Assembly (NCBI GenBank): GCA_964471115.1
Contig: CAYYFE010000014.1
Span: 1-64,000 of the forward strand
Length of the DNA stretch: 64,000 nt
Source of the DNA: SYFT01 sp964471115
GTDB lineage: Bacteria > Acidobacteriota > Vicinamibacteria > Vicinamibacterales > SCN-69-37
Direction of reading: 5' to 3'
Shown: piece after piece, positions 1 through 8,005 of the stretch
Position numbering within the stretch: position 1 is the stretch's first letter
How the letters are laid out: every line of letters begins with the position of its first letter
Translations under genes and position numbers: made by a program
Notes under the pieces: generated by a model
What the model was told of the DNA's origin: nothing
The model's database searches: none
The model's input: the letters and a program-made list of their open reading frames with translations, nothing else

Positions 1-613
1 CGCCGCCGGGCACCGCGAGCCAGCGATACGCCTCATCCCCCAGCACCCACGCCCCGACTGCGTCGGCCATCGCGTACACGCGCGCGGCCGCGTCGGGGGA
101 CAACATCGCGCCGGTCGGATTGTGCGGCGTGTTCACGACGATCAGCCGGGTCTTCGGCGTGATGAGGCGTTCGAGCCGGTCGAGGTCGTACTGGTAATTG
201 GTCTCCGGCCCCACGGGCCACAACGACACGTCGCACCCGATCGCCTTGGGCACGCTGTACAGCTGCTGGTAGGCGGGATACGGCGCGATGACGTGATCGC
301 CGGGCGACAGCAGTTCGTTGAACAGCAGGAAGTTGGCCTCGATCGCGCCGGTCGTCACCAGGATCTGGTCCGCCGACACGCCCGCGTAGGTCGACGCCAG
401 GGCCTGGCGCAGCCCCTCGGTGCCGCGCGCTTCGCTGTAGCCCAGGGGCAGGTTGAGCAGCGCCTCCAGCGTGGCGGCCCGTGTCTCGGCCGGCTCGAAG
501 TTGAGCAGGTCCTGGGTCGAGAGCGGCAGGATGCCGCTTTCGGCGATGTCGTACTTGACGTGCGTCTCGTGACGCGTCATCCAGCGCTCGAGCAGAAACG
601 GTTCAATCTTCAT
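1..613 (-). CDS. PLP-dependent class I/II aminotransferase (3' end cut off by window)
   Basis: About 204 N-terminal residues of a fold-type I aminotransferase, a cytosolic PLP enzyme moving an amino group between an amino acid and a 2-oxoacid. The start ATG (611-613) reads MKIEPFLLERWMTRHE. Family signs are LPLGYSEARGTEGLRQAL near residues 55-72, ILVTTGAIEANFLLFNELL (PLP phosphate and ring region) and VVNTPHNPTGAML, the conserved NPTG segment that contacts the substrate carboxylate. The Schiff-base lysine lies beyond the window. The start is 4 nt after the stop of the upstream MgtE-like gene on the same strand, so the two are probably cotranscribed. The N-terminus resembles aminotransferases that accept arginine-, capreomycidine- or alanine-like substrates, but substrate cannot be read from this fragment. 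Confidence 0.85.
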   Translation of the reverse strand, partial: MKIEPFLLERWMTRHETHVKYDIAESGILPLSTQDLLNFEPAETRAATLEALLNLPLGYSEARGTEGLRQALASTYAGVSADQILVTTGAIEANFLLFNELLSPGDHVIAPYPAYQQLYSVPKAIGCDVSLWPVGPETNYQYDLDRLERLITPKTRLIVVNTPHNPTGAMLSPDAAARVYAMADAVGAWVLGDEAYRWLAVPGG

Positions 614-617
614 GAGG

Positions 618-1580
618 TCACACCAGCAGGCCCGCGAGGTTGAAGTAGATGAGCAGGGTACACAAATCCGCGCTGGCGAGCACGATGGGTCCCGCGGCGA
701 TGCGCGGATCGCGGCGCGCGGCGTGCAGCGCAGTCGGCAGCACGAGCCCCAGAATCGCGGCCGTCACCATCGACGCCATGATGGCGCCGCCCACGGCCAG
801 CGCCAGCGGCACACTGCCCTTCCACACACCCGCCACGCCGCCCACGATGGCGCCGCAGCCGGCGCCGAGCAGCGCCGCCACCAGAAACTCGCGACGGATG
901 GCCGGTCCCACCAGAGCCCACGTCGCGCCTGAGCTGTGCAGGCCCTGCAGCGTCAGCGTGACCGACTGGATGCTGACGCTTTCGGCCAGCGCCAGCACCA
1001 CGGGAATGAACAGGGCCAGCACCACCACGGCGTCGAGCAGGCCCTCATACCGGCTGGCGAGTACGGCGCAGATCATGCCGCCGGCCACGTTGGTCAGCAG
1101 CCAGGGAAATCGATCCCGGAAACTCGACCACGTCGTCCGCCCCTGCGTGGCGTGGACACCGATGATCTGGAAGATGTCGTCGAACGACCGGCGCGCGTGT
1201 GAGATCACCTCGTCGGTGAACACCGAGACGTCCACCTGCCCCACCAGCACCCCGTCGCCGGTCACCACCGGAAAGGCCAGGTACTTCTTGCTGACGAAGT
1301 ACTCGGCCGCGATGAGCACCGTGGCCCAGTCGGGAATGGCCGTCACCTCGTCGAGCATGATGTCGGCGATGGAGGTGTCCGGCTGCGCCGACAACAGCGC
1401 GCGGGTCGGCACGATCCCGACCAGTTTGTCTTCCTCGTCGACCACGTAGAGGTAGACGACCTCGGAGGCGCTCGGCCGCCGGCGCAGGGTCTGCAGCGCG
1501 TCGGCCACGGTCTGCGTCCGCTGCAGACTGACGTGATCGCGCTGAACGCAGGTCAGGACGGAGGCGTGCAGGTCGAGCAT
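618..1580 (-). CDS. mgtE: Short MgtE-like Mg2+ transporter (CBS pair + membrane domain)
   Basis: 320 residues from ATG 1578-1580; an in-frame TTG one codon earlier is possible but less likely. Residues about 10-130 form two CBS motifs (VYLYVVDEEDKLVGIVPTR and YLAFPVVTGDGVLVGQVDV), the regulatory module that senses Mg2+ in MgtE. The rest holds about five membrane helices, beginning near FPWLLTNVAGGMICAVLASR and including the conserved ESVSIQSVTLTLQGL stretch of the pore domain, and ends ICTL-like at LCTLLIYFNLAGLLV. Family members are usually about 450 residues with an N-terminal helical superhelix domain before the CBS pair; that domain is absent and there is no upstream space for it in this frame. 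Predicted to be an inner-membrane divalent-cation channel or transporter. It lies just upstream of the aminotransferase gene. Confidence 0.85.
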   Translation of the reverse strand: MLDLHASVLTCVQRDHVSLQRTQTVADALQTLRRRPSASEVVYLYVVDEEDKLVGIVPTRALLSAQPDTSIADIMLDEVTAIPDWATVLIAAEYFVSKKYLAFPVVTGDGVLVGQVDVSVFTDEVISHARRSFDDIFQIIGVHATQGRTTWSSFRDRFPWLLTNVAGGMICAVLASRYEGLLDAVVVLALFIPVVLALAESVSIQSVTLTLQGLHSSGATWALVGPAIRREFLVAALLGAGCGAIVGGVAGVWKGSVPLALAVGGAIMASMVTAAILGLVLPTALHAARRDPRIAAGPIVLASADLCTLLIYFNLAGLLV

Positions 1581-1603
1581 CAACGTGGATGGTACTGCAC
1601 GGT

Positions 1604-1810
1604 CAGTGCGGAGTGTGGAGTGCCCAGTGCGGAGTGCGGAGTGCCCGGTGCGGAGTGCGGAGCTTGCCCGCCGGAGCCGCTCGGCGCAGCGAGCGCGTGG
1701 CGGAGGCGGGTGCCCGGTGCGGAGTGCGGAGTGCGGAGTGCCCAGTGCGGAGTGCGGAGCTTGCCCGTCGGAGCCGCGAGCGTCTGGCGCAGGCGGGTGC
1801 CCGGCGCGGC
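1604..1810. repeat. GAGTGCG tandem array with a nested longer repeat
   Basis: The gap between mgtE and tRNA-Glu is filled with imperfect 7-bp units (GTGCGGA/GAGTGCG). A longer unit of roughly 80-95 nt also occurs twice: each copy starts with the heptamer cluster, continues with CGGAGCTTGCCCG and ends GGCGGGTGCCCGG. The reverse complement of the same heptamer fills the intergenic space at 5038-5126. No gene is supported here; the open frames across it are low-complexity artefacts. Confidence 0.85.
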
Positions 1811-1846
1811 GCGAATCTGTTACACTCGCATGGTTGCGCCTCAGGA

Positions 1847-1922
1847 GTCCCCATCGTCCAGAGGCCTAGGACGCGGCCCTTTCAAGGCCGAGACCGGGGT
1901 TCGAATCCCCGTGGGGACGCCA
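1847..1922 (+). tRNA. tRNA-Glu (anticodon UUC), CCA encoded
   Basis: The acceptor arms GTCCCCA (1847-1853) and TGGGGAC (1912-1918) pair fully. The anticodon stem is 1874-1878 with 1886-1890, and the loop CTTTCAA places the anticodon TTC at 1881-1883. A T-arm with GGTTCGAATCC follows. The discriminator base is G1919 and the CCA tail is encoded (1920-1922). The tRNA body is 73 nt. It stands alone, followed by two REP-like palindromes that could act as its 3' border. Confidence 0.96.
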
Positions 1923-1941
1923 ATCCTTCGCTCACCACTAT

Positions 1942-1972
1942 CGCGGCCGCAGGACCCGGCCGCGCTACGTAC
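1942..1972 (+). repeat. REP-like palindrome, copy 1
   Basis: A hairpin with arms CGCGGCC (1942-1948) and GGCCGCG (1958-1964), loop containing CAGGACC, followed at once by CTACGTAC. This is the same layout (palindrome, AGAGC-like loop, CTACGTA flank) as the copies at 44350 and, inverted, 53061 and 60074. Confidence 0.75.
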
Positions 1973-1979
1973 GTCACCC

Positions 1980-2010
1980 CTCGTAGGGCGGCCCGATCTG
2001 CCGGGCCGCC
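1980..2010 (-). repeat. REP-like palindrome, copy 2 (inverted to copy 1)
   Basis: Arms GGCGGCCCG (1987-1995) and CGGGCCGCC (2002-2010), preceded by CGTAG, the reverse complement of the CTACG flank seen elsewhere. It lies 8 nt from copy 1 in opposite orientation, so the two form a tail-to-tail pair like a BIME. It sits just before the amidase promoter. Confidence 0.7.
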
Positions 2011-2011
2011 A

Positions 2012-2040
2012 TTGTCCGCACGGCAAGGACGGCGTATCGT
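2012..2040 (+). promoter_or_regulatory. Putative sigma70-type promoter for the amidase gene
   Basis: TTGTCC (2012-2017) and TATCGT (2035-2040) are separated by 17 nt. The start ATG at 2047 falls where transcription would begin and no Shine-Dalgarno sequence is visible, so the mRNA may be leaderless. The same TATCGT hexamer precedes the gene at 32792. Confidence 0.5.
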
Positions 2041-2046
2041 GTCGGC

Positions 2047-3615
2047 ATGCGAGCGCCCCTGATTGTGCTGATCACAGCTCTGGCTGCGGTGCTGCCGGGC
2101 GGGCCCGGTGGTGCGGTGGTCGCGCAAACGGCTGTGCCGGTTGAAGAACTCTCCATTCGACAGATTCAGGACGGCCTGCGGGCGAAGCGGTTCACCTGTG
2201 TGGCGCTTGTCGACGCGTATCTCGCCCGCATCGACGCCCACGACAAACGCGGCGCGGCGCTGAACGCCATCGTCCAGGTGAATCCACGCGCGCGGGACGA
2301 GGCCGCCGATCTCGATCGGCGGTTCGCCGCATCGGGCCCCGTGGGCCCTCTGCACTGCGTCCCCACCATCGTGAAGGACAACTTCGAAACGATCGGGCTG
2401 CAGTCGGCCGCCGGGTCGCTGGCGCTTGAGGGGTTCGTGTCTGATCGCGACGCGTTCCAGGTGGCGCGCATCAAGGCCGCCGGCGCGCTGGTGCTGGCCA
2501 AGTCGAACATGGCCGAGTGGGCGTTCAGCCCGTACGAAACCGTGGGCTCGATCCTGCCCGGCTACACGCGCAACCCGTACGACACGACGCGTGTCACCGC
2601 CGGGTCGTCCGGCGGCACGGCCGCGGCGGTCGCGGCCAGCTTCGGCGCGGTGGGCCTGGGCAGCGACACCGGCAACTCCATCCGCGGCCCCTCGTCGCAT
2701 CAGGCGCTTGCCGGAATCCGTTCGACGATGGGGCTGACGAGCCGGAGCGGTGTGGTGCCGCTCAATCTGCTGGCGGACATCGCCGGGCCGATGGCGCGCA
2801 CGATGGAGGATGCGGTCACGGTGTTCCAGGTGATCGTGGGCCACGATCCTGACGATCCGGTGACGGCCGCGGCGCAGGGCCGCGCGATCCCGCGGTACGC
2901 CGACGCGCTGCGCGCCGATGGCCTCAAGGGCGCGCGCATCGGGGTGCTGCGGCAGGCCTACTCCCGCAGCGGTCCGGGCGGCACCGGCGTGGATCCTGAA
3001 ATCGAAGCGGTGTTCGCGCAGGCGCTGCGCGACCTCGAGCGCGCGGGGGCGACGATCGTGGATCCCGCGGCCATCGATTTGTCCGGTGTCCGCCGCGCGC
3101 AGGGCATGGGCGGGTGCGCCGGCTTCGCCTACGACATCGCGCAGTGGTTCGCGCGGCATCAGGGCCGAACACCGGTGTCGTCACTGGCCGATGTCGTCAA
3201 GTCGCGGCGCTTCCATCCGTCGGTGCAGCAGCGCCTGCAGTCGGCGGCCGAGTCGAAGCCGGCCGAACCCGGATCGCCCGCCTGCCAGGCCGAGGCGGAG
3301 TACCGCCGCGCGTACGGCGCCGCCATCACCGCGCGCATGGACGAGCTGACGCTCGACGGGTACGTGTATCCGACCTGGAGTCATCCGCCGCGTCTCATCG
3401 GCGACCTCAACACACCACACGGCGACAACAGTCAGGTCTTCTCGCCCACGTCGGGCTTCCCCGCCATCTCAGTGCCGATGGGCTACACGCGCGGCAACAC
3501 CCTGCCGGCCGGCGTCACCTTCTTCGGCCGCGCCTGGGATGAGGCCACGCTGATTCGGCTGGCCTACGCCTACGAACAAGCCACCCGCCATCGTCGACCG
3601 CCGGTGTTGCGGTAG
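2047..3615 (+). CDS. Secreted amidase (amidase-signature family)
   Basis: 522 residues. Residues 1-27 are a Sec signal peptide ending at VVAQ, so the protein is exported. The amidase-signature Ser-cisSer-Lys triad is visible: Lys110 in PTIVKDNFET, Ser187 in TAGSSGGT and nucleophile Ser211 in GSDTGNSIRGP. The Ser-Ser spacing of 24 residues is the family norm. Members hydrolyse carbon-nitrogen bonds of amides; the substrate is not deducible. The long insert after the core and the C-terminal SGFPAISVPMGYTRGNTLPAG segment match periplasmic amidases of Acidobacteria and Proteobacteria rather than GatA, which works in the cytosol on Glu-tRNA. The gene is monocistronic and is followed by a large structured intergenic element. 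Confidence 0.9.
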   Translation: MRAPLIVLITALAAVLPGGPGGAVVAQTAVPVEELSIRQIQDGLRAKRFTCVALVDAYLARIDAHDKRGAALNAIVQVNPRARDEAADLDRRFAASGPVGPLHCVPTIVKDNFETIGLQSAAGSLALEGFVSDRDAFQVARIKAAGALVLAKSNMAEWAFSPYETVGSILPGYTRNPYDTTRVTAGSSGGTAAAVAASFGAVGLGSDTGNSIRGPSSHQALAGIRSTMGLTSRSGVVPLNLLADIAGPMARTMEDAVTVFQVIVGHDPDDPVTAAAQGRAIPRYADALRADGLKGARIGVLRQAYSRSGPGGTGVDPEIEAVFAQALRDLERAGATIVDPAAIDLSGVRRAQGMGGCAGFAYDIAQWFARHQGRTPVSSLADVVKSRRFHPSVQQRLQSAAESKPAEPGSPACQAEAEYRRAYGAAITARMDELTLDGYVYPTWSHPPRLIGDLNTPHGDNSQVFSPTSGFPAISVPMGYTRGNTLPAGVTFFGRAWDEATLIRLAYAYEQATRHRRPPVLR

Positions 3616-3655
3616 TCGACGGAATGTTCACCATGGAGATCATGAAGGGCCGTGG

Positions 3656-3805
3656 AGGCCCACGGGCGGTGCCGCCAGGCGGCAGCTGATGCCGAGGATC
3701 GCGGCAGATGAATGACGCCGAATCATGATCATCGGTGCGTCACTCATCTGTCGGAATCCTCGGCATCAATCGGCCCGACTTCGTCGGGCCCCGCCCGTGG
3801 GCTCC
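3656..3805. other. Multi-branched palindromic element (closing stem with three internal hairpins)
   Basis: An outer stem is formed by 3658-3669 and 3791-3802 (12 perfect pairs, GCCCACGGGCGG). Inside it lie three hairpins: TGCCGCC/GGCGGCA at 3670-3684; a long hairpin whose arms 3688-3718 and 3737-3767 agree at about 26 of 31 positions; and GGCCCGAC-TTC-GTCGGGCC at 3772-3790. The three abut each other, so the strand could fold as a cloverleaf-like junction. No open frame uses it and the convergent neighbours end outside it. It could be a structured RNA, a bidirectional terminator or a non-autonomous mobile element. Confidence 0.65.
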
Positions 3806-3857
3806 AGCAGGACTTCGCAATCCTCCCAGCCCTCTAGTGCTCCATGTGAATCCGTGA

Positions 3858-4919
3858 TCAGAACGTGATCAGCGCGTGCAGGCTGAGCTTGCGATCGGTG
3901 GGTCGCGGCGTGGTGAAGTCGCGATAGCTGACCTGCTCGAGGTTGGCGAGCAGCGCCGCCGTCGCCGTGCCTTCACGCGGGAACCAGTACGCCGCGCCGG
4001 CGATCACCCGCGTCCAGGCGCCGTCGCGGTCGACGTTGGGCGTGAAGCGATCGAGTCGCAGCAGGCCCTCGAGGCCCTGGCCCTTTTCGTCGAAAAACGG
4101 CGTGACGAACATCGACCACCCTTCGCCGGTGATGCGACTGGCGGCCCCGGACACCTGATCGACGCGGCGGACCCAGTCGGCGCCGGCATTGACGCGCGGA
4201 TGTTCGAACCACGCCGAGACGACCGCGCGATCACGAGGCGCGGCATCCGCGTACGCATCCTGATGCACGTAGCCGGTCAACCGCAGACCTTTGGCCACCG
4301 CGTGGGAGGGCGCGGGCCGGACGGTGAACCGCGCCATCAACGCCTTGTGCCGATTGACCTCGGGCTTCTGGTACCCCTCGCCGTTGTACACCCCGGCGTG
4401 CAGGTCGCCCCACCCGCCCATCCGCGTGCGCACCGTCGCGCCGACGTCCGCCGAGACGAGGCCGCCGTCGCGCTCAGGGAACGTCGTGCCCTGGAACCGA
4501 TAGCGATACACGTCATCCACCAGGCCGAGATACGGCGTCTGCTGCATGCCGAGCCTGACGCTGGTGGGCCCGGTCACGGCCACGTCGAGGTACGCGTACT
4601 TCAAGCGAAAGATCTGTGAACCGGACAGGCTGCCATCGGTCGCCCGCGCGATGTCCGGCGTAATCCGGAACGAGACGCGCCGGCTGACCGTGCCGGTCAC
4701 ATTGATGTAACTGCGCGTCACCGCGAACGCGTTGGCGGTGAACGTCTCGTTGCCCTGCCCGGCCTTGGGCGATTCGGTCACCGTGTAGTCCGCAAAGATC
4801 GTGGCGCCCACCCGAATGGTCGGTGCCGAACCGGCCTGACTCGCGGCTGCCTGCGCCCACGCCTGCGCCGGCACTCCCGCCAGCGCCACCACTACGCCCA
4901 CCACCTGCCATCGCCCCAC
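3858..4919 (-). CDS. Porin-like outer-membrane protein
   Basis: About 353 residues. An N-terminal signal peptide (VVGVVVALAGVPAQAWAQA) is followed by a beta-barrel-type sequence with alternating polar and aromatic residues, ending LSLHALITF with a terminal Phe as in outer-membrane barrels. Segments such as RLGMQQTPYLGLVDDVYRYR and DVGATVRTRMGGWGDLHAGVYNG resemble the phosphate-selective porin OprO/OprP group. I place the start at GTG 4917-4919 because GGGAGGG (4925-4931) is then 5 nt upstream; a GTG at 4925 overlaps that Shine-Dalgarno sequence. Substrate is unknown. The gene converges on the amidase and diverges from the TonB receptor, separated by a heptamer repeat array. Confidence 0.75.
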   Translation of the reverse strand: MGRWQVVGVVVALAGVPAQAWAQAAASQAGSAPTIRVGATIFADYTVTESPKAGQGNETFTANAFAVTRSYINVTGTVSRRVSFRITPDIARATDGSLSGSQIFRLKYAYLDVAVTGPTSVRLGMQQTPYLGLVDDVYRYRFQGTTFPERDGGLVSADVGATVRTRMGGWGDLHAGVYNGEGYQKPEVNRHKALMARFTVRPAPSHAVAKGLRLTGYVHQDAYADAAPRDRAVVSAWFEHPRVNAGADWVRRVDQVSGAASRITGEGWSMFVTPFFDEKGQGLEGLLRLDRFTPNVDRDGAWTRVIAGAAYWFPREGTATAALLANLEQVSYRDFTTPRPTDRKLSLHALITF

Positions 4920-5037
4920 GGTCACCCTCCCTGCTGACGTTACCAGAACGTCGCGCCTGCGTTACCCCGCCGCCAACGATGCAACCACGGTGTTTCCGCG
5001 ATGCGACGCGCGTGTTACATCCGTGCAAACTCGCGGC

Positions 5038-5126
5038 CTCCGCACTGCGCACTTCGCACTCCGCACTCCGCACCCCGCACTCCGCACTGGGCACTCCGCA
5101 CTGCGCACTCCGCACTCCGCACTGCC
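5038..5126. repeat. CGCACTC heptamer array
   Basis: About twelve imperfect copies of the 7-bp unit CGCACTC/CGCACTG lie in the 4920-5242 gap between the porin and the TonB receptor. The unit is the reverse complement of that at 1604-1810, so the amidase and porin genes are bracketed by inverted arrays. The rest of the gap shows only the Shine-Dalgarno sequence of the receptor gene. Confidence 0.85.
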
Positions 5127-5242
5127 CCCGTTTACCCACTTGTAACGGCCCTGTCGCGGCCGGATCACAGCCGGTGCCTACGCTGCCCAAGGAACGAGAA
5201 AGACGGCCGCACCCTGCGGACGTCATGTGGAGGACGAGACCC

Positions 5243-7990
5243 ATGAAAACGTTGAGTCGCGTGGCACTCATGCTGGCCCTGCTGGCCGCGAGCGCCCTCG
5301 GCGCCCAGGCACAGACCCCGCAGGGGCGGGTGGTCGGACGAGTGCTGGATGCCATCAATGCTGCCCCGCTGCCTGGTGTGACCGTCGAGGTGGTCGGCAC
5401 CCCGACAACCACGGTGACCGACCTGGACGGCAAATACACCCTGCTGCTGCCCATCGGCAAGCACCAGGTCCGTGTGAGCCTGTCGGGTTTCGGCGAACGG
5501 GTGCTGACGGTCGACCTCAACTCGACGGCCGCGCAGACCGTGGACGTCACGCTGGCCCTGGCGGGCTTCTCCGAGCAGGTGACCGTCACCGGCCAGATGA
5601 CCGAGGCGGTCAGCTCCAGCATGGCCACGCAGCTGCTCGAGCGCCGTCGCGCCACGACGATCAACGACAACCTCGGCGCCCAGGAAATGAAGGCCAATGC
5701 CGACGGCGACGCGGCCGCCGCGTTGCAGCGCGTCACGGGGCTCTCGGTCGTCGACGGCCAGTACGTGTTCGTGCGCGGCCTGGGCGAGCGGTACTCCAAC
5801 ACCACGCTCTCGGGCGCCGTGTTGCCCTCGACGCAGCCGGAGCGCAAGGTCGTCGCACTCGACATGTTCCCGGCCGGCCTGCTCGACAACGTGCAGGTCA
5901 TCAAGTCCTTCACGCCTGACCGCTCGGCGGAGTTCGCCGGCGGCATGGTCGAGATCAACATGTCGAAGCTGCCCAGCCGGCCCACGCTCGACCTGTCGGT
6001 GACCGGCGGCTTCAACAGCCTGGTGTTCAACAAGACGGTGCTCGACCACACCTCAGGCACGCGCGACTGGCTCGGCCTGACCAACGGCGACCGCGGCCTG
6101 CCGGCCATCTTCCCGCAGACGCGCCTGATTCGCGGCGGCATCTACACGCCCGACGTCGGTGAACTGGCGTCCGACCTGGAACGGTACGGGGAATCCCTGC
6201 CCAACGTCTGGTCCCCCACCAGCAAGGACGGCCGCGCCAACGGCGGCTTCAGCATCTCGTTCGGCCAGCGCTTCGGCCGCCTCGGCGTCTCGGCCTCGCT
6301 CAACCAGTCGACCAAGTCCAGCTACGTCGAGGAAGAACAGGTCTACTACAGCAGCGACGGCGATGTGCTGACGCCGTTCTCCACCTACGACTACCGCGCG
6401 GGTTCGACGACGGGCGCGTTGTCCGGGCTGGTCAACCTCGCCTACCAGTTGACGCCCAATCACCGCGCCGCCTTCCAGGGCTTCTCGACCAACCGCGGCA
6501 CCCGCGAGACGCGCACGTTCGAGGGCTACAACGACGACGCCGCGCGCAACCTGCGCAACGCGCGTCTGCTCTGGCTTGAAGAGGAACTGCGCAGCGGCCA
6601 GCTCACCGGCGAACACTTCTTCCCGACCGTCTCGAACAGCCGCCTCGACTGGCGCCTGACGATGTCGCGCTCGCAGCGCAACGAGCCGGACATCCGCGAA
6701 ACCCTCTACCAGCAGATCGGCACGTCGTATGTGCTGGCCGACGAGTCGCAGAGCGGTCTTCGCATGTTCAACACCCTCGAGGAAGACGCCGTGGAAGGCG
6801 CCGTCAACTGGAACGTCGTGTTTGCGGGTCCGCAGGGCCTGCCGGCGCAGTTCAAGTTCGGCGGCAGCTACAGCACCCGCGAACGCGACTTCGACTCGCG
6901 CCGCTTCCGCTTCATCCCGCTCAGCACGGTGCGGTTCGACCTCACGCGCACGCCCGAGCAGCTGTTCACGCCCGAGAACATCGGCACCCGGTTCGAACTG
7001 CGCGAAGAGACGCGTGAAACCGACTCCTACGATGCCGAACAGACGGTGACGGCCGGCTACGCCATGCTCGACCTGTCGCTGAGCGCGCGGCTGCGCCTGA
7101 TCACCGGCGCGCGCGTCGAGAAGTACGAGCAGATCGTCAACACGTTCGACCTGTTCGGCGGCGACATCTTCGGCACCCCCGAGATCATCCGCGGCGACAT
7201 CAGCTCGACCGACTTCTTCCCCGCGGCCAACCTGGTCTACGCCGTGACGCCGAACCAGAACGTGCGCGTGAGCTTCAGCCAGACGGTCAACCGGCCGGAA
7301 TTCCGCGAGCTGGCCCCCTTCGAGTTCACCGACATCGTCGGCGGCCGCGCTGTGATTGGCAATCCCGAGCTCGAACGGTCCCTGATCCAGAACTATGACG
7401 CCCGCTGGGAGTGGTTCGGCGACGCAGAAGAAGTGCTGTCGGCCTCGGTGTTCTACAAGAACTTCGACCGGCCCATCGAGAAGTTCGTCGAGCCGACGGC
7501 GCAGCTGCGCACGTCGTTCACCAACGCGAAGTCGGCCCGCAACTTCGGCGTCGAACTGGAAGCGCGCCGGAAGCTGTCCGAGCAGTTCCTCATCGGCGCC
7601 AACTACACCTTCGTGGACTCGACGATTGAGCTGGAGGCGTTCCAGACCAACGTGCTGACGTCGCTCGAGCGGCCGCTGTCGGGCACCTCGAAGCACATCT
7701 TCAACGGCCTCATCGAAGCGCGGCTGCCCATCGCCACGGCCCGCCTGCTGGTGAACACCTTCAGCGAGCGCATCGCCGAAGTGGGCTCGCTCGGCCTGCC
7801 CGACATCTTCGAGGAGGGCCGCACCACGGTGGACGCCGCCCTGTCACGCCGCGTCGGCCGCTTCACGTTCCGCCTCTCGGGCGAGAACCTGACCGACACC
7901 ACCATCCGCTTTCTGCAGGGCCCCCAGGTGCACCGGTCGTTCAAGCTCGGCCGCACCTACGCCTTCCAGATCGGTTTCTCGGCGTTCTAA
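5243..7990 (+). CDS. TonB-dependent outer-membrane receptor
   Basis: 915 residues from ATG 5243, chosen because GGAGG lies 9 nt upstream and a signal peptide (MKTLSRVALMLALLAASALG) follows directly. Domains in order: signal peptide; a carboxypeptidase-D-like regulatory Ig domain at about 28-105 (VVGRVLDAINAAPLPGVTVE); plug domain at about 125-255 with VRGLGERYSNTTLSG and FTPDRSAEFAGGMVEI; then a 22-strand-type barrel ending AFQIGFSAF with a terminal Phe. It imports a large or scarce nutrient across the outer membrane using TonB energy. The downstream genes for a beta-helix protein and a lipoprotein are 15 nt away and overlapping, which suggests a three-gene capture module. The ligand is unknown. 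Confidence 0.93.
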   Translation: MKTLSRVALMLALLAASALGAQAQTPQGRVVGRVLDAINAAPLPGVTVEVVGTPTTTVTDLDGKYTLLLPIGKHQVRVSLSGFGERVLTVDLNSTAAQTVDVTLALAGFSEQVTVTGQMTEAVSSSMATQLLERRRATTINDNLGAQEMKANADGDAAAALQRVTGLSVVDGQYVFVRGLGERYSNTTLSGAVLPSTQPERKVVALDMFPAGLLDNVQVIKSFTPDRSAEFAGGMVEINMSKLPSRPTLDLSVTGGFNSLVFNKTVLDHTSGTRDWLGLTNGDRGLPAIFPQTRLIRGGIYTPDVGELASDLERYGESLPNVWSPTSKDGRANGGFSISFGQRFGRLGVSASLNQSTKSSYVEEEQVYYSSDGDVLTPFSTYDYRAGSTTGALSGLVNLAYQLTPNHRAAFQGFSTNRGTRETRTFEGYNDDAARNLRNARLLWLEEELRSGQLTGEHFFPTVSNSRLDWRLTMSRSQRNEPDIRETLYQQIGTSYVLADESQSGLRMFNTLEEDAVEGAVNWNVVFAGPQGLPAQFKFGGSYSTRERDFDSRRFRFIPLSTVRFDLTRTPEQLFTPENIGTRFELREETRETDSYDAEQTVTAGYAMLDLSLSARLRLITGARVEKYEQIVNTFDLFGGDIFGTPEIIRGDISSTDFFPAANLVYAVTPNQNVRVSFSQTVNRPEFRELAPFEFTDIVGGRAVIGNPELERSLIQNYDARWEWFGDAEEVLSASVFYKNFDRPIEKFVEPTAQLRTSFTNAKSARNFGVELEARRKLSEQFLIGANYTFVDSTIELEAFQTNVLTSLERPLSGTSKHIFNGLIEARLPIATARLLVNTFSERIAEVGSLGLPDIFEEGRTTVDAALSRRVGRFTFRLSGENLTDTTIRFLQGPQVHRSFKLGRTYAFQIGFSAF

Positions 7991-8005
7991 GGAGATTACG
8001 CAGTC

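Noticed and set aside
1560..1600. Mg2+-sensing riboswitch upstream of mgtE
   Set aside because: The sequence upstream of the start on that strand is low-complexity repeat with no M-box-like structure.
4823..5242. N-terminal extension of the TonB receptor to 4823
   Set aside because: The extension translates a heptamer array; the signal peptide and Shine-Dalgarno sequence fix the start at 5243.
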